From Cristatella mucedo (lineage: Eukaryota > Bryozoa > Phylactolaemata > Cristatellidae): a stretch of DNA of 64,000 nt. The notes below the pieces were generated by a model. It did not search any database and was not told the origin of the DNA. It was given only the letters and a program-made list of their open reading frames with translations. Position 1 is the stretch's first letter. Every line of letters starts with the position of its first letter. Below, piece after piece: positions 13,221-27,100 of the stretch. The stretch covers positions 5,104,501 through 5,168,500 of the forward strand of contig WPIO01000009.1 in the NCBI GenBank assembly GCA_009760855.2, given 5' to 3'. The translations under genes were made by a program, and so were the position numbers.

Positions 13221-13794
13221 CTGCCTTTGCGTATTCCGCGCCGGAATTTGCTGGTGCAGCCGGATTTGCTACAGTGCACCAGCTGCTGGCCATGAAATGT
13301 GGCTGGTCTGCAGTAGCTCGGTTGACAAGGCTGGCCTGCTAAGCAGCGGTCGAACTCGCCGCTAGCAGCCGGCAGCATCGTCTTGTCATTATGATGCCCC
13401 TCTCGGATTGTTAAGGTGCTCCATCCTTTCCAGCCTTCCCTTCTGTTCAGGTTTGAACCACTGTTGCCTCTGGCCATCTCGTCGGATGCTCCCAGCCACT
13501 CCCATCCACTTTGACCTGATGCATTTGTGAATGCTGCCTTAGCCGACTGGGTTGTCACAGTGTGCGCCATGCTATGCTACTTGGCTGTTGCATAACTTTC
13601 TGGCATTCGGCAGCCAATCTAAGCAGCAGCTCAGCTACGCTACCACCGAAGTTGTTGAAGGGCCTGTTGACTGCATGCCGAGATGCAAATGCTAATCGCT
13701 ACTGTTGATCAGTGTAGCCTACTTTGATTGCTATACTTTCCGCTTTCGAGCTGTCCCCCGCAGCACTGCTAGGTCAACCGAGTCATAGGCTTGG

Positions 13795-13915
13795 GATAAG
13801 GGACTCGAGCTTTACGTCCTGGGTCGCTGGTTCGAGTCCTGCAGCAGGCGATTCTTTATTTTCTGCTACTAGCAGTGATGATAGCCACGACGGCTTTACT
13901 GTCGCTCCGCTTTTC
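13795..13915 (+). mobile_element. SINE-1-like, diverged
   Basis: A GGTTCGAGTCCTGCAGCAGG B-box region is followed by AGCAGTGATGATAGCCACGA, matching the SINE-1 body. The head is poorly preserved. Confidence 0.6.
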
Positions 13916-14276
13916 TGTTTCCAGCCAATGAGCTAACGAGCGTGCATGGGGGTGTGTGTATATTAGCCGCCGCCTGCAGCCCGCATTGGGTTAAGACTAG
14001 TTGACAGCGAGTCCGGTGTGTAGCTTGCAGCGTGTTAAGTTCTAGAGTCGTTTGCAGCTCCGTCGTAGAGGATCGTTCCGGATCCTTGGTCCCTGCAGCA
14101 CCATTTCCGGTCGAATGTAGATGGTGTTTACGCCCCTACTTCGTAGAGCCATGCCTTGATCATTTGGGCAGCCACGGCACTCTGCAGCAGCTGCGAAGCG
14201 CTGTTTCTCTTTCAGACGCTGAGCAGACGTCGTAGCAGAGCCGAATGGCTGCTGGGCTTAGCGGCATCGAAGAGAG

Positions 14277-14825
14277 ATGAGAACAAGAGCTGTATTCTTT
14301 GGTCTCGTAGCTGCAGCGGCCTTGCTCATCATCCTGCGCCTCTACAGCTTCCACCGGCCTCCGGTGTCGGTGAGCTGCTGCCCGCTCGGCACCTCCTCGT
14401 TCCATCTCCGCTGCTGCTTGGGCATGCCTCTCTGGCGGGCGGCTGGTGAAAGGGAGGGGCTGTGTTCTGCCTGCTGATGGCTGGCCCAGCGCTCATTCCC
14501 TCCTGACTTTGCGCTGCACTCGGCCGGTCCTTCCCTAGCCGAGCCGTGCTGCCCTCCGTCGAAGTGCCAATTCCCCACCGAAGACTGCACTGGCGCTGTC
14601 GTTTCCAGCAGGATGTCTCGAGACGCGCGATTCGACAGCGCATGGACCAGCTGCTGGCCGGGCTGCAGCTGGAGCTGGAAGCCAACAACAGGCTGCTGCA
14701 GAAGCTCATCGAGGAGAAAGACAAGCTGGTGCTGAGTGAGTGAAGCTCTGGTGGGCAAGGCAGGCCACTGTCCTCGGAGCAAATCGTGGGGCATGCCAGC
14801 AAGCCACCTCAGGCTGCTGCACCTG

Positions 14826-14856
<31 letters not shown>

Positions 14857-15041
14857 AGGGGCAAAGATGGAGAGAGATAGAAAGACAGAGAGAAAGTAGC
14901 ATCGAGTAGTCCTTACAGTCGCAGGCCTCTTGGGCTCTGTAGGGCAGCTGTTGTTTTGCTAGGCTTATTGCTGTACATTCTAAGTCGGCATTGCTCTTCG
15001 AATGCACTTGTAGTTACTCTGCTGCTGCTGCTGCTGCTGCT

Positions 15042-15124
<83 letters not shown>

Positions 15125-18100
15125 CCCCTTCTTAATCCCGAACGCTCTCTCTTGCTCTCTTGCTCTCTCTCTCTCTTGCTCTCTTGTCTCTCTCTCACTC
15201 TTGCTCTCTCACTTGCTGTTGCTTTCTGTGCCTTGCCGATTCTTATCCTGGGATGTGGCATGCTCCTTTTCTTGCTGCTTCTGCTCCCTCCTTCTTAGCT
15301 GTTGGGCTTGATATAGCCACTTGCTGCCACCTGCGACTGTCTTGAGAGTATTGTCGACAAGCCAGCAGCCGTGCGAGCTGTGACGGCTTCCGGCAGTGGC
15401 CGACTTTTGTCAAGTAGCTGCTTTAGCACTGGAGAAATGTTGAGTTCTCTTGCATTTGCCGAAAGTATGTACGTGTCTAGCCCAAGCAGTCCCTGGCAGT
15501 TACCTGATCAGAGCTGCTGCCCTAGTGATCGTTCTCTCCCCCATCCGTTAAACCAAGCCAGGCTTTAGAGAACCCGCTGCACTGCATCGCCTGTGGTCAT
15601 GCATCCTTCTGCCAATACTCGAAGTCCTGACGTCGAGTTGGCCTCCACACTCGATGCACGGCTGACCAGTGCTCGAATAGCAGCATTCGTGGTTGTTGTT
15701 TGCGATTGCTCTGTTTGCATACTGCACGTGGTGATTGGTACAAAGAGCCTTTGGACGATGGAAGTGTTGTAGGTAACTTTTCGGAATACCTTTTAGTAGT
15801 ATCATACCCTGAATGATGTACAGATATGCAGACAAAGCACGCTAGAACAAAAAAGGCAAGCTTACTGGGGCGAAGGGAATGCTGACAGGAACAGATACGT
15901 CTTGAGACTTAAACACTGCAAGCCCATTCTAGGTAATGACTGTAGCCGGCAGTAAGCTACAGACTTTCGGTGCGCACGAGTTGGAGGCCCGATCACCTAA
16001 CGATTTCAATTTAGTGTATGGGACAGCAAGATGACTAGATGCTGAAGAGCAGGTGGTGCAGTAGCACTCGGGAGGAGCAAGGAGGGCGGACATAGATAGA
16101 CTAGTGTAAGCAAGAAGTGAAGTGACCTGTAAGCCAGACTGAGGATCTTGTAATCGATACAATGCTCGATAGGGAGCCAATGCAGCTATGACAGAGCTGG
16201 TGTTGCGTGGCAGCTACCCCATTTACTTCAGACCTGGTGAGCCACTGAGTTCTGCCCTAGTTTCAGACGATTGATGGCACACACCGGGAGTTATAAATAA
16301 AGGGCACTTCAATAATCTCGATGCAATGTTGTTACAAACTCGTGAACTAGTTTGTGTTCGTTCTCTTATCTAAGCAGGCCCCAATTTTGGAGATGTTCCT
16401 TTGCTGAAAGTGGGCTGCCTTGACTAGTGCAATGATAGTGATAAGTAGAGGGAGCCAAGGCTGAACCCGAGGGTGCCCCATACTTTGAGTGACTACTAGT
16501 GATTACTAGATGACCGGCAACAGTCTGCATCAATTCACTGACAGCTCTCACTGAGGCATGACCGAACCCAGTCTAGCACTGTACCAGTGAACCCTTAGCG
16601 TTCGGAGGGGTGCTGCAGAAGGATTTGCTGCTCAATAGTGTCAAATGCTGCTGATAGATCCAGGAGTACCAGCAGAGGAGCCCTAACCTGATTGACGTGG
16701 TTCAGAATGCCATTGTAACCCAAAGCAGTTCAGTTTCAGTGGAATATTTAGCTATAAATTATTACTGGACTTTGCTAGTAAGATCGATCTCATCGTTTAG
16801 TTGCTAGGCCGCCTCTCATGCAAGTGTCGTGGAGAAGAATCGCTGAAGGGAGCGTGTTTGGAAAGCACTTTAATTTTCACAATCTAGGTTGGGTTTTAAT
16901 GAGCGGCCTGACAATTGCCTGTTTCAGAGGGCATGGGGCTTTACTAGTAACCTGGACAAATTTACGATTTCTTAGAGTGTGCAGTAACTCGTCTTACCTC
17001 TCAGGGAGAGCTGTATCTTGACTTTGATGCCGTCTGCAGCAGACTTGTATCTTTTACTCTTCTCCTTCTTCATCTCACCAACCGTCCCACCTTGATGCAA
17101 AGAGACAACTTGAGACTAGCCGTGGTCTTTGATGGGCTTGTACATCTCATTAAGCGATAGGTTCGCTGTACCCTTATGCTTTTGCTGGACATAAAGAGAG
17201 CAAAGAACACTAAACGAAGACTTGGGTGTGCCGCCAAAAAGCTAGGACCCCACACAGCTTGGCATTTTATGATTTTCATTGGTCTTGTCGATCCATTTTA
17301 GCTAATGCTGTGTCCAAATTTTATAGAGTAATTGTGGAATCACAGATCACTAACCAAAAACTGTTCATGTCAGCTATCGACCATTTTCTTAACCGTTCCA
17401 ATGCAAGCACCCCACCCAGTGATTCCAATGGTGACTAAGCAGAACGGTTTCCCGAATTCCTCGTAGGTAAAATAGAATGGATTAGAGACTCCATTCTTTA
17501 GCTGCCATTCCTTCGGAACTGCAACCCCTGCTCTTTTTGTCACTCACCCTGCATGCCTGTCTCCTCTGGACGGCTTCAGGTAAACGACTGTTTGTGGATG
17601 GTTCCTCTGAATCTCTCGGTGCCTCCTGCCCTGAGCTCATCGCATCGATGGCGATGTTGTTATCGCGTAACCCGAAATAAGTAAGCGGAAATGCGCTTAG
17701 ACCGACCAAACATAAACTAAAGCGTATTTACCGGAAAAGCTGCTGAGGAGCATGACTTTTCTTGATGCCATCAACTGTGCCAAGTTTTTAGTCATCTGGT
17801 CCCCCACTGCTACGGTTTGTGTTGACAGCCTCCAACTTTTGTTATACTATCCCACTACTGCTGGACGCCTCGTCTCGTTCGGTACAGATGCTGCTTTGGC
17901 AGCTGTCAGCCTGCTCCTTGGAATGACCAAACCTGGCTTAGCTACCTTGAAAAATTGTTAAGCCTGCTAGATAGCAGATCTTTTGCAAGCTCTTCTCCTC
18001 TTCCTCAGCCAGGCAGCTATACACGTAGTGCAGTGAGCTGATTATTAATGATGATAGGAGATGTTTGCATTGTGCCCTCTAGCAACCAAAGAATGTCTTT

Positions 18101-21100
18101 CTAGGCACTTTTTTACATATGCTGCAAAGGAAGCACGTCCATATGGTTAGTGATGCTGAGCACAGCGTAATTGCTGCGGAATGCATGCTGGTCTAAGTGG
18201 ACTTGGAAACTGCTTGCTTGCTTAGTTGAGCAGCTCGGAGGCAGAGATTGCAGGCGCTTGCGCTGATGGTTGGCCAGAGGCGATGTCGAGGGCGATCGGA
18301 GCTGCACGTTGGGTGCATGACCTGTGCTAGAATGCAGGCTTGCACTGCCTAGCTGCCCTAGCTGTATACATGCACAGCTGGTTCGGCATTGCCCGATCGG
18401 CGGCCATGTGAAGCCAATCCCGTTTTGTGGTGCTAAGCGTGTCAGATGCATCGTAGTATCTTAGGCTTGGTGCATGGAGCCAAGGCCTTGTTCGGACCAT
18501 AAGTCCTTTGCTCCTTTAATTGTAGGTGCACCCGGTCATCCTCGCGTGCCACGCCCACCCGGAGGAGCTTCGGTCGCTGAAGCAGACGGCGACAAGAGCA
18601 AAGGTGGCAGCAGCAGCTCGCAAGTTGTCATTCCAGTGCTTGTTATGGCCTGCGACCGCACAACTGTCCAGCAAAGCATCGATGATCTCCTAAGGTATGC
18701 AGAACCTCTTATTTGGTTTACAAACCGCCGCTGTTAGTGGAGTGATTAAGGTGCTCACTCCGACCAAGGTTTGGCCGAGGTCGTGGGCTCGAGCCCCGTG
18801 GCATATGCGAAGGGCCTGCATAGAGATTAAGTTCTCCTAGGGGGCGCTATACGGAAATGAATAGTTTTTCAAGTAGCTTACACGACTGAATGCTGCTGCT
18901 ACAAGCTGGCTGAGTAGACTGTAATTTGTGGACGGTCATAATTTCTTGCCTTTAACCTTCCCCCCCCAACAAGCTTCTGGCTGCTGCAAGAACTCCCGAC
19001 CGTCCAATTGGGCTATCGAACAAAGAATAGTGAAGCGATGAATTATGAAGTGACAGAAAAAATACTAAACTACGTGTAGAGCACGCATTTCTCTTGGTCG
19101 CTAGTTGCTTTTGAAAAAAATTGCCTCTTCGATCATGTGACACTGGTTTTCTAGCTCTAGTTTTAGTTCTCTGGTTCTCTAGCACCGCTCTTTAGATGGC
19201 CAAATTTCATTACTACTAAGTTACATTAAGGTGTACGACTTCGAACTGGTCCTGAGGTCTGGCACCGAGCACTCATAACTTACCTATTCTATTGCGTGAG
19301 TTCATATGCACGGTAGGGTCGATCGTCCCAAGTCTTAATCAGCTCAAGTCTTGGGATGGTAAGGTCAGGGTAACTAGTAGCAGACTCATAATATCGTCAT
19401 AGTTGCCGAACGGCTGCTGTCGGGTCGAAGATGCTGCTGTGCTGTAGAGGAGGCCGAGAGCAGTTGGTCATAAGTGAGCAGCCAAGTAGATGCCTGTTTT
19501 GTTGTTGGTCATATAGTTTTGTTCTTAAGCCATAGTGGCTCACTAGATAAGGCGGTTGCTTTTCACGACCTCGGCCCCGAGGTCGTGGGTTCGAATCCTG
19601 TGGTGGGCAATCCTTTATCGCCGCTGCAAGCGGTGGTGATAGCTGTCAAGGCTCTTCTGTCGCTATACAAAAAGAGGCTGTTAAATCAGCTTGTATTTAT
19701 TTTAATAGTAGCATTGCTTAGTCTGTCCTAATTACATTGCTGCCGTGCTAGGTGAGGTCCTTGACTCCACGTGCCACCGTTAGGACAGCATGCAGGTCTT
19801 TACGAATGGCTCGAAGCCGTGCTAGGAGCTTGCCCCACAGCATGTAATAAGCAATTCTAGAGCTGATAGTTAAGTGAAACAAGTGTCCATCAAAGTCTAA
19901 TGGCAACTTACCTAAAGCAGCCGGTCTGTTTTCCCACCAGAATCTGATTGACATAACTGTGTTGCACCCCTGGGACCCCTGCAGGCGATACCCAGATGTA
20001 TTTGTCATTTAAACGATCGGAATTTGCTTCAGCCACTGGAAAACGGAATGCTTGCCTCGCAAACATTTGATCCTGGGTGTCGGCCAATTTCCTTAAACTG
20101 AACGTTGATAAAACCAAACTGCTACTCAAAAGCCACCCAAAGCATGTGGCTGGTCTAGGAAACTTTGCTTTTCTACTTGGTGATACTGTAGTGCCACCGT
20201 CACCATGTGCTCAAATTTAGTTGTCCTCTTTGATAACTGTCTCAAGTTTGAAAGGTTTATTAAGAAGACTGCTTAAACTATAGACATCAAGTTCCCTGTC
20301 AAGGGTTCAAGACTGCCTACCATGGTGGCTTGCATCAAACTTTGCTTGCTCCCTGGTTTTGCCTAGACAGGCCTGCTGCAATTCCATTTTGGCTGGGCTA
20401 CCAAAACAGCTATACAATTTCTGAAGCTTATGATGACCATTGCTGTAAAGCTAACCAACAAAATTCAGAGGTTCTGCCACGTGTCTCATTTGCTGAAGGA
20501 GCTGTCATTGCTCCTGGTAGGAAAACTACTACTACTGCTACTATATACTCGCCTGCTGCCAACTGAGGCACATCCTGTCTTGCAGTCCTGTCATGAGCTG
20601 CTGGTTCTTCTATGCAGCTGTGCTTCTCACTTTCTTTTTGTTGCGTGAGATTAAGTCTGTTTGCTATTGTGAAGACAGTAAACAATTTACCGGTCAACGC
20701 TGAGAGGTCTCACTCCCCAGATATTAAAGACTCGGCCGAATAGTATTCAGCCTTCTTTACGGAAAACATTGTGCACGTTTGTGCCTCCATAAAGCCCCAT
20801 CCGACTAAAGCAGTTGTTGAATCACAACCTATGGCTTTAAAAGATTTTCCGGGGTTTCTGCATGCGATGTGGCTACCTGAATAAGGTCTAGTAAAAAAAG
20901 AGCTCGTCTCCTGAACACTATACCATCGTCTCTGAGGTCTTCACTGGTAAACCAACTTTGCCCAGCCTTAACCGAGATTTTTAATGCTTCTCTGGAAAAA
21001 GGGGTTCTACCCAAGTCCTTCAAATTGGCAATCGACCGTTACTTATAAAGCCTGGATTAGCTACAGAGGTTCTTGCAAATTATCGTCCAGTTTCCCTTCT

Positions 21101-23961
21101 TTCTTTTTTCTAAGATTCTTGAAAAAATTGTCACTAAGCAGTTGGTAGCCCACATTGAAAAGAATGAAATGTCAGAAAAACTTCAATAGTGTTTCAGGCG
21201 GCAGCACTCCACTGAAACTGCTCACCTCCTAATTACCAGTGACATCCTGTGCTGCAAAGATGACGGGAATGTCACTGCTAGATCTATCAGCTGTCTTTGA
21301 CACCATTGATCACGATGCCCTGCTTGAACGATTGAGAGCAACGATCGGTCTGGCTGCACTGGCATGGTTTATCGTACTTGTCTGATAGTGTTCAATCCGT
21401 GTCTTGTGGGGGTCTGGTCTCATTCACAAGACCAGACACTTGTGGAGTCCCTCAAGTGCCTTTCCTCGTTGCTGTTCTCCATTTATACTCAATCTCTGCG
21501 GAAAATGATTAAGGCCCATGGAATAAGATCACACTTTCACGCTGACAATACACAGCTGTATTTGTCATTCAAACCGTCGGAATCTGCTGCAGCAGCTGAT
21601 AAACTGAATGCTTGCTTTACCAGCATTTGAACCTGGATGACGGAAAATTTCTCGTAACTAAACGACGATAAAAATGAACTGCTGCTCATAGGACACCCTA
21701 AACATGTTACTGGATTAGAAGGCTTTGCTCTGTTAATAGGCGATGTTGTCGTACGACCATCACCACGTGCTCGGAATTTAGGTGTCGCCTTCGACAGCTG
21801 CCTAAATTTTAAAAGCTTCGTTCAGAAGACTGCTTCTGCAGCTAGCCATCACAGCAGATCCCTATCTAAGATTAGGTGTCTTCGACTGTGGTTTGCAAGA
21901 GATTTAACCTGCTCCTTAGTTCTGTCTTAGCTTTTTTATTATAATTCCCTTTTGGCTGGGCCACTGCAGCTGGCTATGAATATGGCTGCAAGGCTAGTTT
22001 GCAAATTCCAGAGGTTTGACCACGTTTCTTCTTTGCTTAAAGAGCTTGGATGACTGCCGGTTGATCAAAGAATACAGAGCAAAGTTCTTATGCTGACCCA
22101 CAAGGTCCGCCACGGCTTGGCTCCTTCGTACTTAGCTGAACTGCTGCACCAGTTTCAGCCTCTTTTCGCACTCGGGTCCTGTGTCGACAATAAATTAGCT
22201 GTTCCATTCCTCCGCTTAAAGACCGTTGGCGACAGAAGCTTTAGCTCTGTAGGTCCTAGACTGTGGAACTCGCTTCCACAATTCTTACGCAACGACAACT
22301 GCTCTCCTGCTGCCGACTATGACTCATCCTTTTCAGTGGTCCTGAGCTGTTACTTCCATGCTACTCACTACCTCAACTGCTCTCCTGACTCTGCTATGCT
22401 TCCCACTTTCTCTTTGTTTGGTGAGACGAAGTCTGTTGGCCACCGAATGAGTACCGAAAGCTGCTTAGGCTGTGATTGCGCTATGCAAAACTCTCCTGCA
22501 TAACACTCGCATAGTCTCTGTGCCTTTGTGGAGTTACAGATGAAGATGCATTACATTAAATTATCCACCGAAAGCTGCTTAGGCTTTGAGTACGCTATAG
22601 TAAACTCTTCAGCGCATCACCCACTCGGTCTTTCTGCCGTTATGGAGGGCAAACGTAGATACATCCGTTACGGTGCATTATGAATTCCTCAGTTGGGGGG
22701 CTAGATGGCAGTGAGTAGAATCATTTTTCTTTCATCAGCGTCTTGTGAGAGAAATCCTGTGGAAAGGCTGTTTTTTCGTGCTGTGGGGCTGCGTGCTGGT
22801 AATAATAATTATAATAATCCTAGCTGATTAAACAGCCTTTTTTTGTATAGCGATGGAAGAGCCTTTACGGCTTTCGCCACCGCTTGCAGTGGCGATAAAG
22901 GATCGCCAACTGGATGGAAATGCTAATATTAACGAGATATTTAGTTGGGAGCTGTGGTTAAAGCTAACGGATTCCTAACTTAAGCCGTCTAAATTTGTTA
23001 GACTCATCGTCCTCTCTTTTTATCTTGCCCTGTTGTAGTGTAATTCATTCGCAGGCCGATTTGTTTTCATTATCGCCATCTTTACTGTTGTTTCAGTTGC
23101 TTCTGCTCATCGTGGCTCCCGGCAGCTGAAAGAATAGGGGTTTATGAGGCCTCTGTGGTGGCTGGAGTGCTTGTGCATGCACCTAAGCATTCTTTCTTTT
23201 GCAAAGCTACCCCTGTCCTTCACTTCAGCTCGAGCTGCTGCCGATCTGCTGCCGGATGTGGAGATGCATGAAGCTTTAGTCGATGCTGTGTGCATTTCCC
23301 TTTGTAGGTATAGGCCGTCCACTGAACGCTTTCCAATCATTGTCAGCCAAGACTGTGGCCATGCAGAAACCGAGAAAGTTATATTGTCGTACGGATCGAA
23401 AGTGCAGCTGATCAAGGTAGTCGCAGGGCAGGTTGTGATAGTGCAGTGTCAAGGAATCGCAATAGCTTTAGCCGCATTGCGTAGCGCTCTCCTGCATGCT
23501 ATGCAGCCTCGAATCTGTGTGGCACCGTTACCATGGCTTCGTGCAGCTGAGCAGCCACTGCAAAGGGAGCCCTGAGCCGCCAGCGGTCGTGCCCTTGCTA
23601 CTTTCAGCAGCCAGACTTGAGCAGCATCGACCTACCACCCAAGGACGTGAAGTTCATGGGCTATTACAAAATCTCGCGTCACTATAAGTGGGCGCTGAAC
23701 CAGGTGTTTAGGGCCATGTCCTATGAGGCTGTCATCGTCGTGGAAGGTAAGCAGTTGCTGTCTCTGCGCCTCTGCACACGGGCCGCATCTGCACGTTGGC
23801 TCTTTTTTTCAGTCACGCTGGCGTTGCTTCGCGACTCGCTGAACTTGCGAGGCTGCTGCCTGCCCCCCTGCTGCTTGCTGTCTTTCATCGGCAGGCGAGG
23901 AGGCGTGCAGAGCACTTGGCACATCGCTACTGTTTCGTGCGCACAGCGGACGTCGAAGTCG

Positions 23962-24050
<89 letters not shown>

Positions 24051-24082
24051 CTTATTTGTTTATTTATATAATGTATATATAC

Positions 24083-24169
<87 letters not shown>

Positions 24170-27100
24170 ATTCATTTGTATAGCACCCTAAGAGAACTTA
24201 ATCTCCATTCAGGCGCTTATCTGTATAAATATATCTGTATACATGTGTGTATATATATATATATATATATTTATTTATTTATTATTTACATAATGTATAT
24301 ATATTTATACACGCACATATACATATATATATATATATATATAATGTATTTGTATAGCACCCTAAGAGAACTTAATCTCCATTCAGACGCTTCACCCCAT
24401 TCAGGCGCTTCACGTATGTCATAGGGTTCGAGCCCATTACCTCGATCATCAAATGTGTCCACCTTGATTCGAGGCGAGCACGTTAGCCACTGGGCCAAAC
24501 CAGTGCGCCGACCCCTGTCATTACCAAGCTGGACGATGAGTAGAGCGACTCCGCTGCTCGACCATCGACCGTCAGCCTGGTCCCCAGGGGTCCGGAGGGG
24601 CCTCCGCCGGTCGCCAGCAGCAGCCGTTGCTCATCTGTTGGCCCCTCCCCCTCCACCCGCATCGCGCACGGCTGGATGCTCAGGCGAAGCTCGATCCGCT
24701 GGGCCCCTCGGCTGCACGTCCGTGGCTGGCTGCGGTGAGACGGGAACCGAGTCGAGCTGTCGTGCTTACTTCCAGAGCAGAAAAAACCTCGAGATCCCCA
24801 TGCAGAAAAAACCTCCTGCGTCCCACCGGCAAAGGAGCAGCAGCAGGCGGCGTGTGCTTGGTCCAGTAGGCGCGACGGTCCAGTTGGGGTCCGCACTGTA
24901 AAACTTGGAAGTGTAATGTGTGTCTGTCTGTAACTTCACAAAGCAACAACTACTATGTCGGTGTCACACAGGACAGTTTTCTATAGCCTACTGGAAGCCT
25001 AAGCTGCTTCCGGTGCGCATTCAGTAGCCAACGTACTTCATCTCACGCAGCAAAGAGAAAGTGAAAATCATTGGAGAGGCAAGCGGGCAGTTTGAGGGAG
25101 TGAACAGCGTTGAAGTATCTGCTCCAAACGGCTGGAAAGGGTGTGCCACAGTCGGCAGCAGGAGAGTTTTTACGTACGAATTGTGGAAGTGAGTTTCACG
25201 GTTTGGGCCCTGCAGAGCAAAAGCTTCTGTCGCCAACGGTCTTTAGGTGGAGGAATGGAATAATAATAATACACTTTATAAAGCGCCCTCAGAGAACTCG
25301 ATCTCTTTCTAGGCGCTTTACATTTGCTGCAAAGGAAACACGATCGAATGGTGAGTGGTGTCGTGCTTGATAAACAACATGAATAATATGGTTAGGGGTG
25401 TCATGCACAGGGTCAGCATGCAAGTGTGAGTAGTGGCAGCATGCAACAATGTCAGCATGCATAAGCACGTTAAGGAAGAATCACAGGGAACCACTAAATG
25501 CTGTCATAAATAGGTGTTTTTAATTTTTTTTCAATGTGTTCAAATCAGGGGATGTCGTGACGGAAGTCGGGAGTGAGTTCCATGCTTTGGGAGCATACAA
25601 ACTAAAGGCACGGTCTCCAAAGGATTTGAGGTTTGTTCGAGGTATATGTAAACAGTTAGTTTCCGAAAAATGGGTGGTACGATGCTTGGCCTGGTGGGGG
25701 AGTAAATCTGATAGGTAGGCTAGACCTAAAGAATGGAACAGCTAATTTATTTTAAAGACATGAGGGCACGAGGAGGTTGAAACTACTATCACCACCGATG
25801 AGAGTGGATAACGTATATAGATCCCTGTACGACTCGAACCTACGATATGGGTTGTTGAGCACGAGCGCCCTACCCCCCCCCCCCCCGAGATTAGCTCTCA
25901 GCACGCCCCGAAGTGGGTGTGTGCGCTATCCAGTGAACGGTTGTAGCTGTTGCTGCCGATGCTGCCTGCTATCGGCATGTGATCGCCAGCATGTTTGCTT
26001 TTTTCTATGCAATTCGCCAGAGCGAGCATGCAGTATCAACTGCCACCTGGCGTAGGTATTATGTCACGGTACTCATATGAGATGGCCTGGCGAGTTGTTC
26101 TGCTACACAGCTGCTGCCAAAAAACAGGCAAGCATTTGCAACGGCTGCATGCACCGTGCAGCAGTGGCCGAGCACCCTTCGGTTAAGCCTCGTAAGCAGT
26201 TTTGAAGTCGGTCTGTCGGCATGCTTGAACTGCCATGGCCAGCAGTGGCCGAGCTCCTGGGTGACTGGCTGTCGCCACTCCCACCACGCCACGCCCACCG
26301 GCTGGTTGTGCAGCTGCAAAAGTGAAAGCTCCAAGTCTTGCCGTCTATCGTGTTTGCAGATGACTTGAACATAGCGCCAGACTTTTTTGAGTACTTCGCA
26401 GCTGCCTATCCGCTGCTGAAGGCCGACTCGTCGCTGTGGTGCATCTCGGCGTGGAATGACAATGGCAAGCCTGGCCTGATTGCAGATGACTCAGGTATGG
26501 TCGTGGAGACTGCACGAGCGCTAGCTAGCGCCGCGTGCTTCCTCCCACACGCGAGTGCACTCACTTATGAGCAGGCTGCACTTGAATATGCGATGGATTC
26601 TGCTTATGTAGTCAAGCCAAGTGATTTTTTACTAACCGCACAAGTGCCGACACCTCGACCTCGACAACCAAGTCAATCAGAGAAGGGTGGTAGACACATG
26701 AGACTTTAGATGTACTGGATGCAAGCTTGTTCTGCAAACCTGTTCAAGCCAACTCGTTAGCCAGGGCCTCTGGATTATTGGTCATCGATTGCTGCGAGTT
26801 TTAGTGCTGCTTCCTATTGGCAGTGGACCTTACCGTACCGTATTTATTGCGTGATGCTTTGCCTGATGCCGCGAGCTGCTGGCATTCTCGTAGCACTTAA
26901 GAGTTGCTCGCGTGAGAAAATACGAATCGTGCTGCGTTAGTTGCTCATGCTCACCCTCTTTTTTGATCGCCAAATCCAGAGTTGCTGCACCGAACAGACT
27001 TTTTTCCCGGTCTCGGCTGGCTGATCGAGAAAGACAAGTGGCTCGCGCTTGACCCCAACTGGCCGGCTGGGTACGTAGACACTCTGCGCTGGGCGGTGGT

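Noticed and set aside
24060-24170. CRISPR-like array from regular repeats
   Set aside because: Dinucleotide microsatellite without spacers, in a eukaryotic intron.
23617-24424. Long ORFs with Cys-Val, Thr-His and Ile-Tyr repeats
   Set aside because: TG/CA/TA microsatellite inside MGAT1 intron 5. Only 23608-23746 is real coding sequence.
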